This document shows positions 48,207 through 61,380 of a stretch of DNA of 64,000 nucleotides, one piece after another. Every line of letters begins with the position of its first letter. Position 1 is the first letter of the stretch. A program made the translations under genes and the position numbers. The stretch is from Lepidonotus clava (lineage: Eukaryota; Annelida; Polychaeta; Phyllodocida; Polynoidae), in assembly GCA_936440205.1 (NCBI GenBank), contig OW387133.1, positions 53,470,374 to 53,534,373 of the forward strand, in the 5' to 3' direction. The notes under the pieces are model-generated. The model did no database searches. It saw only the letters and a list, made by a program, of their open reading frames with translations, and had not been told where the DNA came from.

Positions 48207-51200
48207 CTATTTGTGCAAAAGGCAAAGTGTGTATGTCAATCCAGAAATATTGAAAAGCCTTCATACTGCTGTGTCAGGGCTGCAGGTTTCTCACTTGATG
48301 ATTCTTTCCAATGTGAAATGTTATTTCTCATAAAGCTTCCTTTGCTTTGTTCATAAAAGTCTCCTATAAAATAAAAGCAAAACCATGTTATGATCTCCTT
48401 TACTAAAATATCCATAAATACTCGCTTAAGCCTCCTATAACATATTCTACGTTCGTTTACAAATCCATATCAACAGTATAATACTTCGATAGCATTATGG
48501 AATAATACCACATACTTTTGATACATTATATTAAAAGTATGTAACATTATTTCCAATTATAAAGATAATGCTATTAAAGAGTGTATGCAATTACTTCAAG
48601 TGCTGGTAAAGGGCTTTGGAGTTTATGTACGTGTTTGTTATTATAAGAATTAGGCCACAATCAAACAGCACCGGATAGAGAAACGTTCACACTTATCATT
48701 GGTACTAATTGTTATTGTTAAAACAGTATTCAGTGACTATTCACACGTTACTCTCTATACAGATGTATCCAGTATCATCTACATTGTTTCATTCCCTTAG
48801 TGAGATCATTAGACCCTATTTCAGATAATTATCCAAAAGACAGAATCGCGTCTTTTGTAATTTCACTATACATCATATGCAACAGTATTATATATGGTAT
48901 TCTGCTTAATTCACTGAAGTCATTAAACCCTAATTATTGCCAGATATAATTAGGCAGGTGGGTTTATATCACAGAATATCAACCTAAGCTGGATGAATTA
49001 GGGTGCCTACATTATAATTGAATAAACTTTCATTGCTAATTGTAAATTCTAATCTCCAACGTTATGCAAACCCGATTGATGGCAGGATATATAATTATCC
49101 TGGGTAGTATTCCCTCAGACCTTATTAGCTTATTTTCTCATTTGTCCTTATTCCACGTTATTGACGTGTGTTAATTTAATTATGAATTATGGCCATCAGA
49201 GATAGTTGCATTAAATAAGGTGTATTCATTGAGAAATAATCAATACTCTTACGAGTATGATTGTCTCCCGTTTCTATGTTATAGCCCTTCAATCAAATCA
49301 CTTGACGTAATATCATTTCTAGATTTGTTATCAAGCCTGTAATCATAAAGATGCGTCTTTTATGTTTAGAAAATTATTATCCCCATATCGAATACCTCCT
49401 TCTATCATATCACTTAAAGAGAAAACCGTTTGATAGGTTTAATACAGTCCCCTTGTTTGCAATTATACCCGGGAAATGAGATCCTTACCAAAAGCACTGC
49501 GCAAGGCAGTTGGCCAAAAGTAGAGGCTAGCTGATGTAGACTTGGACGGTGAAGAAGTGAGATCGATTTTCCTGTAAATTGGAGACCTTGATGCGAGTTC
49601 ACAAAGGCACTTGACCGTCCTCTCTCCCCGTCTTGTTTACAGGTCCAGCCTGGCATCAGTACAGCCTCACTTAATCCGCCTGCCTCTACTGAGAAGGGTC
49701 ATTGCGGACAGGAATCAACCAACTTGGGATACTAAGACATGGATGGAACTCTGGCCTTGAAAACGATTAGGCCTATGCCGGTTGGTAATTTAGAAATTCG
49801 CATACATTGTTTTACATTCCTGGTTGCAATGATCACTGATGGTAGAGTTTTACAGATATATTGTGAGATAAATTGAGTTGGATACAAAGGTAGTGAGTAT
49901 GACCTAATTGGCTGTAATACTTCTTTAATGATTTTCCATACATCTAGACGCCTGCAAAATGGTATCTATGTATTCTAAGTATGATGATAATGGTGCGGGA
50001 TTTGTTTTTTCTTGAATTGTTAAATTATCGTGGCTTACATCCACATAGTAGGACGATAGAATGTAAGTATCAAAAAATAATTGTCTAACATACAAAACGA
50101 TGTTTGACATGTAAAGCTACTGTTTAGAAAAAAGAGTAAGTCAGACAATATTAAATTATTTTCAATATTTTTGAAGCTAGTAGAGGTTTCATAGCCTCCT
50201 TGTTTGTTAATTAACTTTTGCCATAAATGTACCAATGTAAACACAGTATTTTAAAACTTTTAACAATTTGGTTTGACTATCTTTAATACAGGAACGCCCT
50301 GAAGTCTGTTTCTTATAGCCCTTTTTGCTCTCAGGCCCTTGTTATTCAGTTGCTTATACAAGTTTGACAATTTTCGAGGAAATTAACTTGAACCGACCGA
50401 TTAGAAAATTACCACTGTTGTGCCATTTCCAAATAACAGAGATCTGTCATCGTGTACCAACGCATTGATCGTTTTCTGGTCATTAATAAATCCTGCTTTG
50501 TAATCTTTTATTTTGGTTTTGACATCGTTTCGTGCTCGCTTGACAGCTTTCCTTGCAATATCGGTGTCTCTGTCATTTCTGATTCCAATATGAGCTCTTT
50601 AAAGTTATACAACAAAATTAATTTCTAAATTAAAGGTAAGATGAGAACAACCTCTGAGGAGAGTACGACTTCGATTTGTCTTTGGGGTAGTGCTTATGTG
50701 AAACATAAATCATCTCATGATGACTGAGGTTAAAGCAACCCACAACCAAAGTAGCCTGTTAGAGTGACAAAATTGTGCAGGTTCAAAGAGCTGTTCAAAA
50801 TACTTCGCGTCAGTAGGTCAAGTGAAAGCCTTTGGAATGATATAAAATATGATATCTAGACTAACCCTTATCACAAAGCCTAGGCCTGTTTAATGTTTGT
50901 TTTCCCTCTACTATCGTAGATCCACACAGCAAAATAGATTTAAGTATGTCCCCATCGAAAATGTTTTACACTAGTGATCAGCTGTTTCAGTAGAGGTTAT
51001 TCTATCCATTTCAAAAGGAGTGTTCACCAAAAGGGGATGAAAGTGGCTCATGCTGGCCACCAGACTACGTATTGTATTTATTACAGGTACTAGCGCGGTG
51101 ACCACTGGTCACTGTGTGTCACCTACAGCTTTAGTATGTGCACCCGGCTTGGACAGGTCAGGCCCTTTTGCACTGGTATTTGGCCGGACATGCCCTACTG

Positions 51201-54155
51201 TTTTTGTATCATTATCTTATTACACTACTTTTGTGATTCCTTTGGTCTACTGTTAACAAGAGAATTCCCTTCACATCACGTACCATTCCTCTTGTTTTTA
51301 AGCAAGGGGAATTTACATCGACCCTGTGAGGCTTGTCTCGAAGACAGCGTCCTCACTTTGCATGTGGTGTATCCAGTTTGGAGACCTTGCAGTGCGTGTT
51401 ATATCTCTTCAGCTTTTGGTGTGTCATACTCAGAACCTTGGTCGTTGTACTCTTGTAAGTCAGTCTTGAAATAGCTGAGAAATTGCGCATTGAAGTTTAA
51501 TCCCACAATCTTCATCATCATCCATCAGTGTATTTTTGGGGGAGGGCTTTTCAATATTGTAACAGTCCTCATTCAATGTTTGAAAAGCCTTTAGTCTGGC
51601 CATGACATTGTTTTTATGGAGAGACCAACACGTTTTGATGTTTTGCAACATTGTCTCATTGTGTTGCAAATGAAGACACAGACACTCCATGGAGTTGACA
51701 TAAATCAACTCGTTGCCATAACAAGAAATTGAAATAACCATTTTGAAATGGGCTTCCATGGGGAGAAGGTTACTCTAATGCACTGTGTAATGACCCTGTA
51801 GAAACAATACCTTTGTACATAATAATCTTGACAGAAGCTAGGAATATTAGTGTATACTGGTCACTGTTGTATGATAATTATGAATTACAGCCTGGACGCG
51901 GACGTTTACTATCATGACTTATGTTTCGTGATAATGAAAGTTTATCAAATATTTAGTTGATCACTGATGTGACGGCTAGTTCCCTTGTGAGCAATCTGAT
52001 GTCATCTGAACAGTATATAAGGCAATACAAGGATGGCCTTAGGCCGAAAGTATTATGTAGGAGGACGACGATTAAAGGTGCACAAAAAATGCACAGTTCT
52101 GGGGCCATGTCCTATCAATAGTGTGCATTATACACGTATGGGAGGGTTTGGGAGAGGGGGATTTTTCTATTTCTGGTACTTGTGAGGGTTTGGTGGCAGG
52201 CAAGCATGATCCTAGATTGATCTATGAGATGGAGGATCTACTGGAGGAGGATTAGGCCACGCTAGGCCACCCTGGACGTGCACCGAATGGCGGGTCAGGG
52301 CCCTCCAGCCTCCTCCAGCCTCGCGCCTGGTAAGGGGGATAGCTGACGCTTCAACGCCCCGAAAGCCCCAGAGACATCTGAAAAATTCTCTTGTACTCTC
52401 ACTCATCGGAATTAGGCAGTGTTGTTTGTTTGGCGGGTTTTCAAAACTGTTTAATACCTTGGAAAATGATACTTTAAAAATATGTTCTTCACTTTCTGAT
52501 GCTAAGTATTTTTCAAATCGTTTGTTCAGAAAAATAACAACTGAAAAAACTTTCATTATTCAATTTACATCAGTATGAGCAACATAAAGCGATTTATAAC
52601 CACGAACAACTTTGTTTGGCAACGCCCGAAGTCTCCAGTTGGAACTATTTCAAGGCAAAAGGCAAGGATACATGCCTCAACAACGCATTGAAAATACAAT
52701 AATACGATTAATTAAAAAATGAACTAAAAATGACTGACCATGAGAGGTGATTTGTGCTGAATACCTTATTCAATTATCCTAGCCGATTTTAAAAAGTTCA
52801 GATACTGTGTTACACTGTAGGTATGTTTTGGCGTGTTGTTGTAAAACGTTGTGGTGAAAAATGCATCATTTATGACAAAACAAGGGGGAACGTAAAAGTT
52901 GCCAAAAAAAGTGTTAAGTGTTTGATGAAGTGTAAATTGGTTGTGACGAGCAATAACGCGCTTAAGGTTAGAAAAACAATGACAATCGGTTTAAGCGCAA
53001 AAGCCAACATGATTTGACACAGGATAATGCTCGATAGTGGCCTTCCCCGCCCGTGTTTTCAGAGAAATGCTTGTAGGCTCCCGATATCAAATGTAAAAGC
53101 CATACTTTTTTTTACTCACAGAAAAGGTAAACAAGTCATGTACTTTGTCATTGGTTAAAATACAAGTTACCTCCACACTTCTGCTTTCCAACAAAATAAA
53201 GTGTACCTGCCTAAGAATGCTAAACAATGATTCTGATAAATTCTTCATACAAGAGTTCCATGACGTTGGAACATCATGAATTAGTTAGGAACCCCACCTT
53301 TCGCATTCAGTTCATATTAAACATCTGTGATCTCAATAAAGAACTATCCTGTTATGGTGTGAGACATTTTAAGAAGATTGCTTCCTTCTGGTCATGCATT
53401 ACCCATAATGCACTGCTTGTAAGACGGTCAAGCCAGACATGCGCCCATGAAGAAAACCTATCCGACAGCAGCCGCACATAGCATCACGATATCGATGTCA
53501 CCAGCAGTTCCCTTCACACATGAAAACGCCATTCATTCTTGTGCGAGGCCTCTCTGAGTGGTCTTGACAGGCCCGCATACGGCTCCCATCAGGGTGGAGG
53601 GGCGGAGTGGGCGGTAGGACACGGAGAGTATAGGCGCTCCCTCCGGACGTCGGGGTGCAAGTCTGACGCCCTCTCACGAGACTGTCACAGCCTTGTTCAT
53701 TTTTATCAACGTAGCAGTGCGAGTTGCACAGTGCAAGCCCATAAAAAGTCCAGAAATCCAGTCTGTGTGTAGCCTGGGCGCCGAGCGGCAGCGGCGGCTC
53801 GCACGATATCGGAGGTGGGCATCTTTTCACGTGTCAGTCGCGGTCGGGCTGTAATGCAAATCTTGATTTCTTTATCGATCCCGAAATCAGTGCTGAGACA
53901 GAACTAGCACGTGAGGGGCCGATGGAGGTTTTTGAGGCGGTTTGAGCGGTCCTTTAGCCTCTTGCATTTGTATGGATGGTTATATCTTCTCATGACTGCC
54001 CTACTAGGCCCATCATACGTCAAGTGCACGTATTAAGATGTCCTTCCTTTGCGAGAGTTTACAATTTGGTTTTCAAATGAGCCTTCTCGCTTTACATGAA
54101 TGAATTCGTAGATGATATCAATAGTATCACCAGTTCAGCCAAGTCATAATATATA
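48206..54155. other. Long non-genic stretch
   Basis: No repeats of note and no recognisable exon. 48890-49230 is dense in homeodomain-type cores (TAATTA, TAATTG, ATTA) with an ATGCAAA octamer-like site and a GATTGATGG Pbx/Hox-like site, and could be an enhancer. A 99-codon minus frame (51460-51759) ending in acidic and Cys-containing sequence, and a 112-codon plus frame (51136-51474), match no family I know. 52200-52400 and 53500-53830 are GC-richer patches. Confidence 0.45.
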
Positions 54156-54159
54156 TTAA

Positions 54160-54874
54160 GGATAGACCCCAGTGATTGGGGCGTAAATAGTGCTACTCTC
54201 TTATGTATGACCACAAGATTTGTTTCTCACTTTATCAATTAATAGAAAAGATTATTAGATGGCCAATAAATATCCATATCTATCAATATAATTCATATAG
54301 AAATAGCTATAACGATAGCTGTGTAGGTTGGGAACAAACCTAAAAATCTCCATATTCATATTTATTTTTTGAACAGTAATATCTCTCTTAAAACTCAACC
54401 AAAAGCTTTGAAATTTCTGACACATCTTCCTGACACATATATGCAGGGAACCATGTCTCAGAATTTTGATATAGGCCCTGGTCATATTTTTATGAATTGT
54501 AGAAAATTGTATTACAAAAAAATCTCAAAAAATTGCCCGTTTTTTGCCGTTTTTGATCATAAAATAAAATCTAGAGCCTTAAACAAAAATCTGAGACACG
54601 GTTCCCTGCGTATGAATGTTATGAACATGTGTGTAAAATATTATATATGTCAGTCAAATATTTACCAAGATATCAATGTTCAAAAAATAAAAGTAAAAAA
54701 ATCAGTATTTATTTGATAAAATCTGGAATTCCAAACTCATTAAAACTTTGTATACATTAATAAAAAGAGGAAAATCTTAGCTTTAAATTGATGTATAGCA
54801 CCTTATGATCAGACCAGTAGTAAGAAAGACATCAATGTTTTCCTGAATTGGCCGTCCATCACTGGGGTCTATCC
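54160..54874. mobile_element. TTAA-flanked 715-bp foldback element (Kolobok- or piggyBac-like)
   Basis: TTAA at 54156-54159 and 54875-54878 bracket perfect 17-bp inverted tips GGATAGACCCCAGTGAT. The whole element is a long imperfect palindrome about a centre near 54520. For instance CAGGGAACCATGTCTCAGA (54446 on) pairs with the segment ending TTCCCTG at about 54607, and TTTTTTGAACA near 54366 pairs with TGTTCAAAAAA near 54678. A TTAA duplication with GG tips suits Kolobok, and piggyBac usually has CC tips. No transposase. A read-through RNA would fold into a long dsRNA. Confidence 0.85.
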
Positions 54875-55593
54875 TTAAAGGAGAAAGTTCCAGGGTATAA
54901 TAGCTCTTTGAAAAACTGCTTACTTCATAAAGTCGGTTGTTGTTTAGGTTGGTGGAAATCAATTGCGCTAGGTCTCATGTTAGGGCTTCACTGGTCGGAA
55001 ATATTCATTGAATTTACTGTTGTAGAATAATTAACATTTTAATCAACTAGGTTCTTTTCCAAAACTATAGAGTCTCATCCAGTATTGAGCATAGTCTGAA
55101 AGTTGAATCCTTTAGAATTTTATATAAAAGCCATCTTGTGAATTTTGAAATGAAAAGACTCAGTCACAGACAGACACATGTTGGTCCAAATCCTGAGATG
55201 GTGTATAATGTGCTGGCTATACATGAAGTGGTAATGCTCGAATACAATGTACACTATTCAGCTGGTTTTTCCACGTCCACTTGTTTATAATGTACAGCTC
55301 TTGTTATATGGAGTGACTTGCAGCCTGAGTTACCATTCCTATGAAACCAATGTACTCAGCATAAAAACAATATGGGAGATGAAAGGTGGCAGATATATAA
55401 TTGACTAGAAATAATGTAGTTGTAAGGTCCGCCCCCTACATCGAGTGGCACAATTATTGAGAACAAAGGGTAATGCTCCAAACAATACGCTTTCAAGAAG
55501 ATTGTTTGTTCCTGATGTTTCACAGGAGTCTTGCAACGATGGGCTTTTTATTGTATAATACTATCTTTGCTAAGTCATTATATCAACATTATT
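54875..55593. other. Non-genic AT-rich stretch
   Basis: Nothing recognised apart from the TTAA flank of the preceding element. Confidence 0.6.
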
Positions 55594-55735
55594 GTACTGA
55601 CGTGGGTGGTCAGTCCATGCTCAGTAAGCTTGGCGTAGTGTTTACATCAGCGCACGCCTTAGCTATAACTCTTTGTCAAAGTCAGAGAGTAAGGAGGAGT
55701 CTAGGTCATGACATGTATTGTATCATCATACATAA
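55594..55735 (+). mobile_element. Fragment related to the LTR-like sequence at 28680
   Basis: TGTACTGACGTGGGTGGTCA and the following CAGTCCATG match the start of the 28680 sequence with two differences in 28. A second block, GAGGAGTC-GGT-TGAC, follows at a comparable offset (about 55695-55715 here, 28753-28772 there). No far end is seen. Best read as an old, incomplete LTR fossil. Confidence 0.4.
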
Positions 55736-58502
55736 GGGCTTTTATAGCCGGCAATCATTATTGGATAATTAGCCTACTATGGTTCATAATCATATTATCT
55801 TTAATTGTTTTTGTTTTTTTTCCTGTCGATAAAATGCTCCAGAATAGTAATGCAATGTAAGAACATACTGACTAAAATGCATGAATTGAGTGATATAACA
55901 ATATAATTATTCAGTTGGTGGATACCTATTTAAAGTAGTGCCTGTAAGAACAAATAATGAATATGATACAGCATCTTTGAGGTGCTTAAAGTAGTCCATT
56001 CTAAGCGCAAGTGTTACACAAATCAGGTCAATGCCCTGGAGGTGAGAACATCTCATGTCCATCTTAACGTTCAGACGACCGTCAAACCTCCCCTGGTATT
56101 GGCAAAGACCCCTCTCATTTCTTACTGCCAAATCCCGGTTGAGATGATCTGGTCCCCCCGGGGGTAGGCCCCGCCCCCACCCCTGTCACAGCCCGCCCCT
56201 CAAGCCGCACCAATCACTGGTCGGCCCCTCTTCTAGTCAGGTCCTCTCAAGTCGCTCAGCGCGGGGATTTGCCCCCCGCTAAGCCGCCCTTCGGGGACCT
56301 GCTCCAGGCCCCTGTAGCCGCTGTCTAAGGGGGCGGATTCCAACCCGCCGCCATTGTTATATATCAGGAAATAATAGAATGGATCCTTTCAATGATTAAT
56401 TCGTATTTGGGGGGTCGGATTGTTCCCCCGAAACTGATTAAATCCCAGCTTTTAATGCACTGACTGTCACTCACACGTCGGCATGCCCCAATGAAACCTC
56501 CCATCAATCTCACCACAAAACCTCCGATATCCACCACATTCTCCTACCTTAGCCCATTCCTTTACTTTATGCTATTCAAATGCTCATCCGACGGCAAGTG
56601 CTACGGTAAAAAGATTCTGAGGTTCGCCGCCAGTGGAATATCCCAGGGGGATTTTTAAATCAATATGACAACAATCGGTGAGAACTTCGAATTGATTCAA
56701 GGAAAATCAGTTTCAACTACCATCTACATAGAAGACTGATATCGCATTTGCCTTCATTTAACGCTTTTTCCAATTTTTAATTCCATAGTCTTTGTTCCCT
56801 GACCTTCACTAGAATCGATATACCAGCTGCCGGTTTTAGCGAATTTCAATTCTTAAAATCATTCCTTTCATTTTGTTATTAGCACCATTTGTCTCTCTCC
56901 ACCGTTAACTGCAGCTCAATTCTTAGATGGCTTCAATTTTGACCAACATCATTCAGCATAATAATGATTGAATGATATAAAGCGAGGACGCCAGGAAATT
57001 TGATTGATCATTACACTATTTCTCATTGCACTGAGACCTGGCGGGATTTATTTAGTGCTAGATTTAGGAACAGCAAAAAAAAGACTGTACTTTTAATCGA
57101 ATTAAGACCCCGCCGAGATGGGTTAAGGTTGACCAGTGTCGGAGGTGTTTGGTAGAGAGCGGTCCCCGTGATGAGTGGCTGCTGTATAACCAGAAGGCAG
57201 AAGATGTACAATAGGAGCAGCTCATCGTCCCAGGAGGAGCAGCAGCCTCTATGATTCATGAGGGTGTCATAGAGGTAGATAGACCCGCTGCCATCCCCAG
57301 CTGATGCTCACAGCCAGCGAGCAGCTTTTTATCCTCTCGTCTAATTAAAAGTAACCGATTGCAAATCCACTCTTTACAGATTATTCTTACTTCCTATCCG
57401 TCCATAATTTGCCCTGCTGGGCACACTTGGGGGTGAAGGGGTACGTGGCTGTTGTCTTCTCGATCCGTCTGACTTGGGTTGAGTAGGCGCCATACGATGA
57501 GTCCCTAGAAGTAGGGGAGAGCAGCTCGGGCCGACGAGCCTTCCATTCAGCGTCTGATTAAGGCACCTATTGGCGAGCTGCTTACCTCGCCGCCTGTCGC
57601 TAAAGGAGTGTTTACACTGGGGCGTCACGTGCAAGGGCAGGGCCGATGAGGCTGCCTAGATGACAGAAAGAGACGTAAGACGGACCGCCTTAAAATAAAA
57701 CAGAAAGAATGACAAAAAAAGTAATATAACAAGGAAAGTAAGAAACGGGGCAAAATGGCTTCTTTTGTTGGGGTCCAGCAGGCTGTCTGTGAGAGGTCGG
57801 GACGTGTGGTGGCAGGCAGGACAGGCCGACTACCAGGGACCCTGACTTGTGTTGTTGTGTCACCAAACAACTGGGGCCTGCTCGGGCTGGGAAGGCACGC
57901 AGCCACCACCCCCTCCTTTCTCTGTAAGCCCCCTCTGGCCACGTGACCCAGACCCTGGAGGAGCAGCCCCTGTCAGATCCCGCTGGGAGTTGAAGATGAC
58001 TCCCGCCCTCGTGATAGAAGTAGATGTAATGGCTTCCGTGAAGCCATCGAATTTTTTGACATAATAGTAGCATTAACCACCCTGGCATGTCTAGGTGCAA
58101 TTTGCATCAATTCAAAGTGGTATCCTTGGCCCTTATTGAGTAGTTTTGATAAGCGTGAACGCTTCTGTCTCCCGATAAACAGGCTGAGATGTAGTGTTTT
58201 ATGTTTAATAATAGTATTACAAAAGGATTTCAGATATCGTTCGTCATTCATTTACTCCGTCTATGAGCCGGAAAAGTACCTTTTTGGGCTACTTGATACC
58301 GGCCACGCTATGGCCTATTCCTTTCCCCGACATCCTCATAATTTATTCTATTTCAGAATTACCTTCATTATTTGTCCTGCCCTCTCAGAAACTGATGCGT
58401 GAAAGATCTGTTATTGCCATGGAGGGAAATAATGCCTGTGTCTATACAATAATGCCAATTAAAATATTCAGCATTTTCTCTGTAATTGATATAGAATAAA
58501 CC
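55736..58502. other. Non-genic stretch with GC-rich blocks
   Basis: 56140-56350 is GC-rich with CCCCGCCCCC (GC-box-like). 56355-56480 holds a CCATTGTTAT Sox-like site and GATTAA sites. 57380-57960 is GC-richer with short overlapping frames (up to 136 codons, minus, 57690-58100) and no recognisable domain. Possibly regulatory. Confidence 0.4.
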
Positions 58503-58628
58503 GAGTACGGACCATAGGTGCACTCAGCAATTGTCACTGCCCCAGTTTGCACACATCTATGTCTAGGGTTAAAGGCCTCAACAGTACGTGCAAACCAGGG
58601 CAATAACAATTGCCCTTGGTCTGTACTC
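58503..58628. mobile_element. 126-bp foldback MITE
   Basis: The ends GAGTACGGACCA and, inverted, GAGTACAGACCA are followed in both arms by GCAATTGT, TGCCC and GTTTGCAC. The left arm has about ten extra bases. The centre includes AGGGTTAAAGG. No target duplication is evident, so the superfamily is unassigned. Confidence 0.65.
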
Positions 58629-58637
58629 TGACAGCGA

Positions 58638-58880
58638 CATCATGTACACCATAGCCTCCTCCTACCCCTGACACCCTCATCATGTAATTCAAGGCCTCCT
58701 ACCCCCAACGGCCACCTCATGTACACAATGGCCTCCTCCTACCCCTGACGCCCTCCCCATGTACACTACGCGCTCCTTCCATACCGTCGACATCCTCATC
58801 ATGTACACAGTGGCCCTATCCTATCCCAGATGGCCACCGCATGTAATGGCTTGTTCCTACCCCAACGGCCTCCTCCTCCT
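58638..58880. repeat. ~40-bp degenerate minisatellite, about six units
   Basis: CATCATGTACACAATGGCCT, CTCCTACCCC and GACGCCCT-like blocks repeat every 37-42 bp. The array begins ten bases after the foldback MITE. Divergence between units is substantial. Confidence 0.85.
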
Positions 58881-59089
58881 CTGCCCGTGGTGTAGGAAGA
58901 AACAGGTGGGGAAAAAGGAATAGAGATGATTAAAAAACAAGTTGGTAGGTCACCTCAGGGAATATGTTTTTGTAGTTTTTTCCACAGGCTCAGTTCAGCT
59001 TTTAATCATGTTTTAGCTGGTGCACAGAAGTTCAACTGCGTCATCAAGGCAATAAAATTCAGGAGACACTGCACCCCAATGTGCGTTTT

Positions 59090-59690
59090 TGAGTTATTAA
59101 AAGAGTCAAGAGGTCACTGCGGGACAAGATAGGGGAACTTGGGTCATCATGGAAAGTTGGTTGGGGCGCGGGGGGTCGCAACAAGGTAGGTCGGGGGTAC
59201 TTAAGTCATCATGAAGGTTGGAAGGACGCCTCAGAGTAGGGTGCAAGACATTAGGTCACCATAAAAGGTCAGGAGTTTACCTCAGTAGGGACTACTCAGG
59301 GTAGAGAAGAGGAGCTTTGGTCGCCCTAGAAGGTTGGGAGGACACATCATGGTAGAGTAGGACTACTTGAGATCGTCTTAGGATAGAGTAAGGGTGCCAG
59401 AGTTATCCTGACGTTTGGGATGTCACCTTAGAGAAGGATAGAGCTCGAGGAACCTGAGCCAATCTAGAAGGTCCGGAAAACATCTCAGGAAAGGAATGAG
59501 ATGTCAGCTAGGGCAAATTATGGGGATGTCATGCCATGTCATAGGGATTGCAGTTGAATAATATGGGGATTTCATAAAATTGCGAGGATGACAATCAGGA
59601 TTTAAATCGGGATGTTATTGTTACCTCAGAAGGCAAGGACTTGTTATTGGGATGTCAATAAGGATGTCATGGGGACATTGTAATGCTGCG
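59090..59690. repeat. ~60-bp degenerate minisatellite grading into GGATGTCAT repeats
   Basis: GTCATCATGGAAGGTTGGGA-like blocks followed by GACACCTCAGGGTAGAG recur at about 59142, 59203, 59256, 59320, 59402 and 59458. From 59505 a different short motif, GGGGATGTCAT, recurs irregularly. Both arrays are purine-rich on plus, in contrast with the pyrimidine-rich array just before. Confidence 0.75.
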
Positions 59691-59825
59691 TCACAAAATG
59701 TCCACCGTTGGTGTCAAGGGGAAAGTACCAAGGGGTACGTACCCGTTTTCTTTTGCATGGAACCGATTCGGTTGCCATGAGATGTATTATCTATTAGAAG
59801 TTGTTCTTGAACATGCTCATACAAG

Positions 59826-59905
59826 GATTGATAGAATCTTGAATCGCGATTAAGCTCATTCTAGGATTGATAGAATCTTGAATCGTGATTAAGCTCATAT
59901 TCTTA
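59826..59905. repeat. 40-bp tandem duplication
   Basis: GGATTGATAGAATCTTGAAT followed by CGYGATTAAGCTCAT occurs twice in a row. A third, decayed start (ATTGGTAGAATC) follows at about 59908. Confidence 0.9.
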
Positions 59906-60020
59906 TTGGTAGAATCATATGACATGCTATTGTGTAATTTAGGCCTAAATATGTTTCTGTAATGGGTCTGTACAGCATGCCAGACTATTGTAATTAGTTA
60001 ATAGACTACTTATGCTAAAA

Positions 60021-60215
60021 TGATGAATACTGTTAACTTGTTTCCATGTACCCATATAACGTCTATTTTTATATAAAGTGTTATAAATTTCCGATAACAT
60101 CAGCATGCTTTGTTGGAATGATGAATACTGTTAACTTGTTCCATGCACCCATATAGCGGCTATTTTTATATAAAGTTTTATACATTTACGATAACATCAG
60201 CATGCTTTGTTGGAA
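60021..60215. repeat. 98-bp tandem duplication
   Basis: 60021-60118 and 60119-60215 match at over 90 percent, sharing TGATGAATACTGTTAACTTG and GATAACATCAGCATGCTTTG. A single event of moderate age. Confidence 0.95.
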
Positions 60216-61380
60216 CTAGTTTTTAATCTTGCTAATTCTTTTTTCATTTGAAATGAATGAATAAAAAAACTTACCATATCATAAAATTATATAATATTTT
60301 ACTAGAGTGGTATTCCAATAGCACCAGACTGAGAGCAATAAATGAAGAAACATTTAGGGAATATTTTGTAGAACTACATTAGATGATATCGAACGCATTT
60401 GTCCATAAGCCTTTTGTCCTCCGCTTTCATCATCACAGGAAGATTGAGGACCTAGAAAGGTTTTGAAAATAACGAGGGAAGGGTCCAGATAAGCAGAGTA
60501 CAAAAACACCGTGCACATTCATACGTTTTTGCGATAAACAACCTATAGTTAGATTTAACCATTCAAACAATATGCAGCCTTATTACAATATATTATGTGC
60601 TTAAACTGCCTTTATTCGATAGCCAAAAGTGTATTGCCTGAAATATGAATATTTAAATGTTGAGAAATTATTCTCTGTGAGAGCACCGATTAATCGCCTG
60701 TAACGACGCTGTTGGCGCAATTGGAATTCAGTGAACCTCCCGTACACAACGACAGGCGTGTTTTTTTTATTTCAAATTAAACGGCATTTACCAGAAGGCG
60801 GGAAATTCCGTGGCAGAACCAATCAATCTAATCATGTCTGATTGCGAGAAATCTTGTATTACAAAGCTATTTGCAATTAGAGAAAGTATGGCCCAGGGTG
60901 CTGAATATAAACTATCCGTTTAAAGCTATCTTATTGCTTCAGCTTAAGGATTGTCAACGAAATCAATCGAGAAGGAAGTTTGCCTGATATTTTCCGGAAC
61001 TCTCATATGTAAGTATTGCTTGGGGACCTTTTACACAGAGCAATAAAAGTCCAATTTTGTTTACTGATTGGAATTAACTTATATGAGAAATATGAAAACT
61101 GCCTTAAAGGGAAACAATATCTTTGTTATGTCGTTATAGCATACACTTTGATATTGCTACTGCTTTAATGTTTATATAGCGTTGATTGGTTCTCTAGGAA
61201 TATATGAGATTATGATATGGAAAATGTTTGACACAATGCAGACAATGCCACGTTCTCCGTTTTGGAAGCAGGCCTTACTACAATTGATTTTGCTGATGTT
61301 TCCAGATATTTATTGCTAGCGCATGAAAAGGAAAAAAACCCGCATCGGCTGCCTCAATTGCATTTGTGACGTTCCTCGGT
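60216..61380. other. Non-genic stretch, possible regulatory DNA
   Basis: 60670-60970 contains closely spaced CCAATCAATC, GCAATTAG, TTACAAAG and TTTAAAGC motifs in otherwise stop-rich DNA, as in homeobox/TCF-type enhancers. No exon recognised. The claim rests on motif density only. Confidence 0.3.

Noticed and set aside
56879-56893. miR-29 seed-like TAGCACCATTTG
   Set aside because: The match stops after 12 bases and no hairpin surrounds it.
57690-58100. Secreted or membrane protein on minus strand
   Set aside because: The hydrophobic segment comes from T-rich sequence, with overlapping frames on both strands and no domain.
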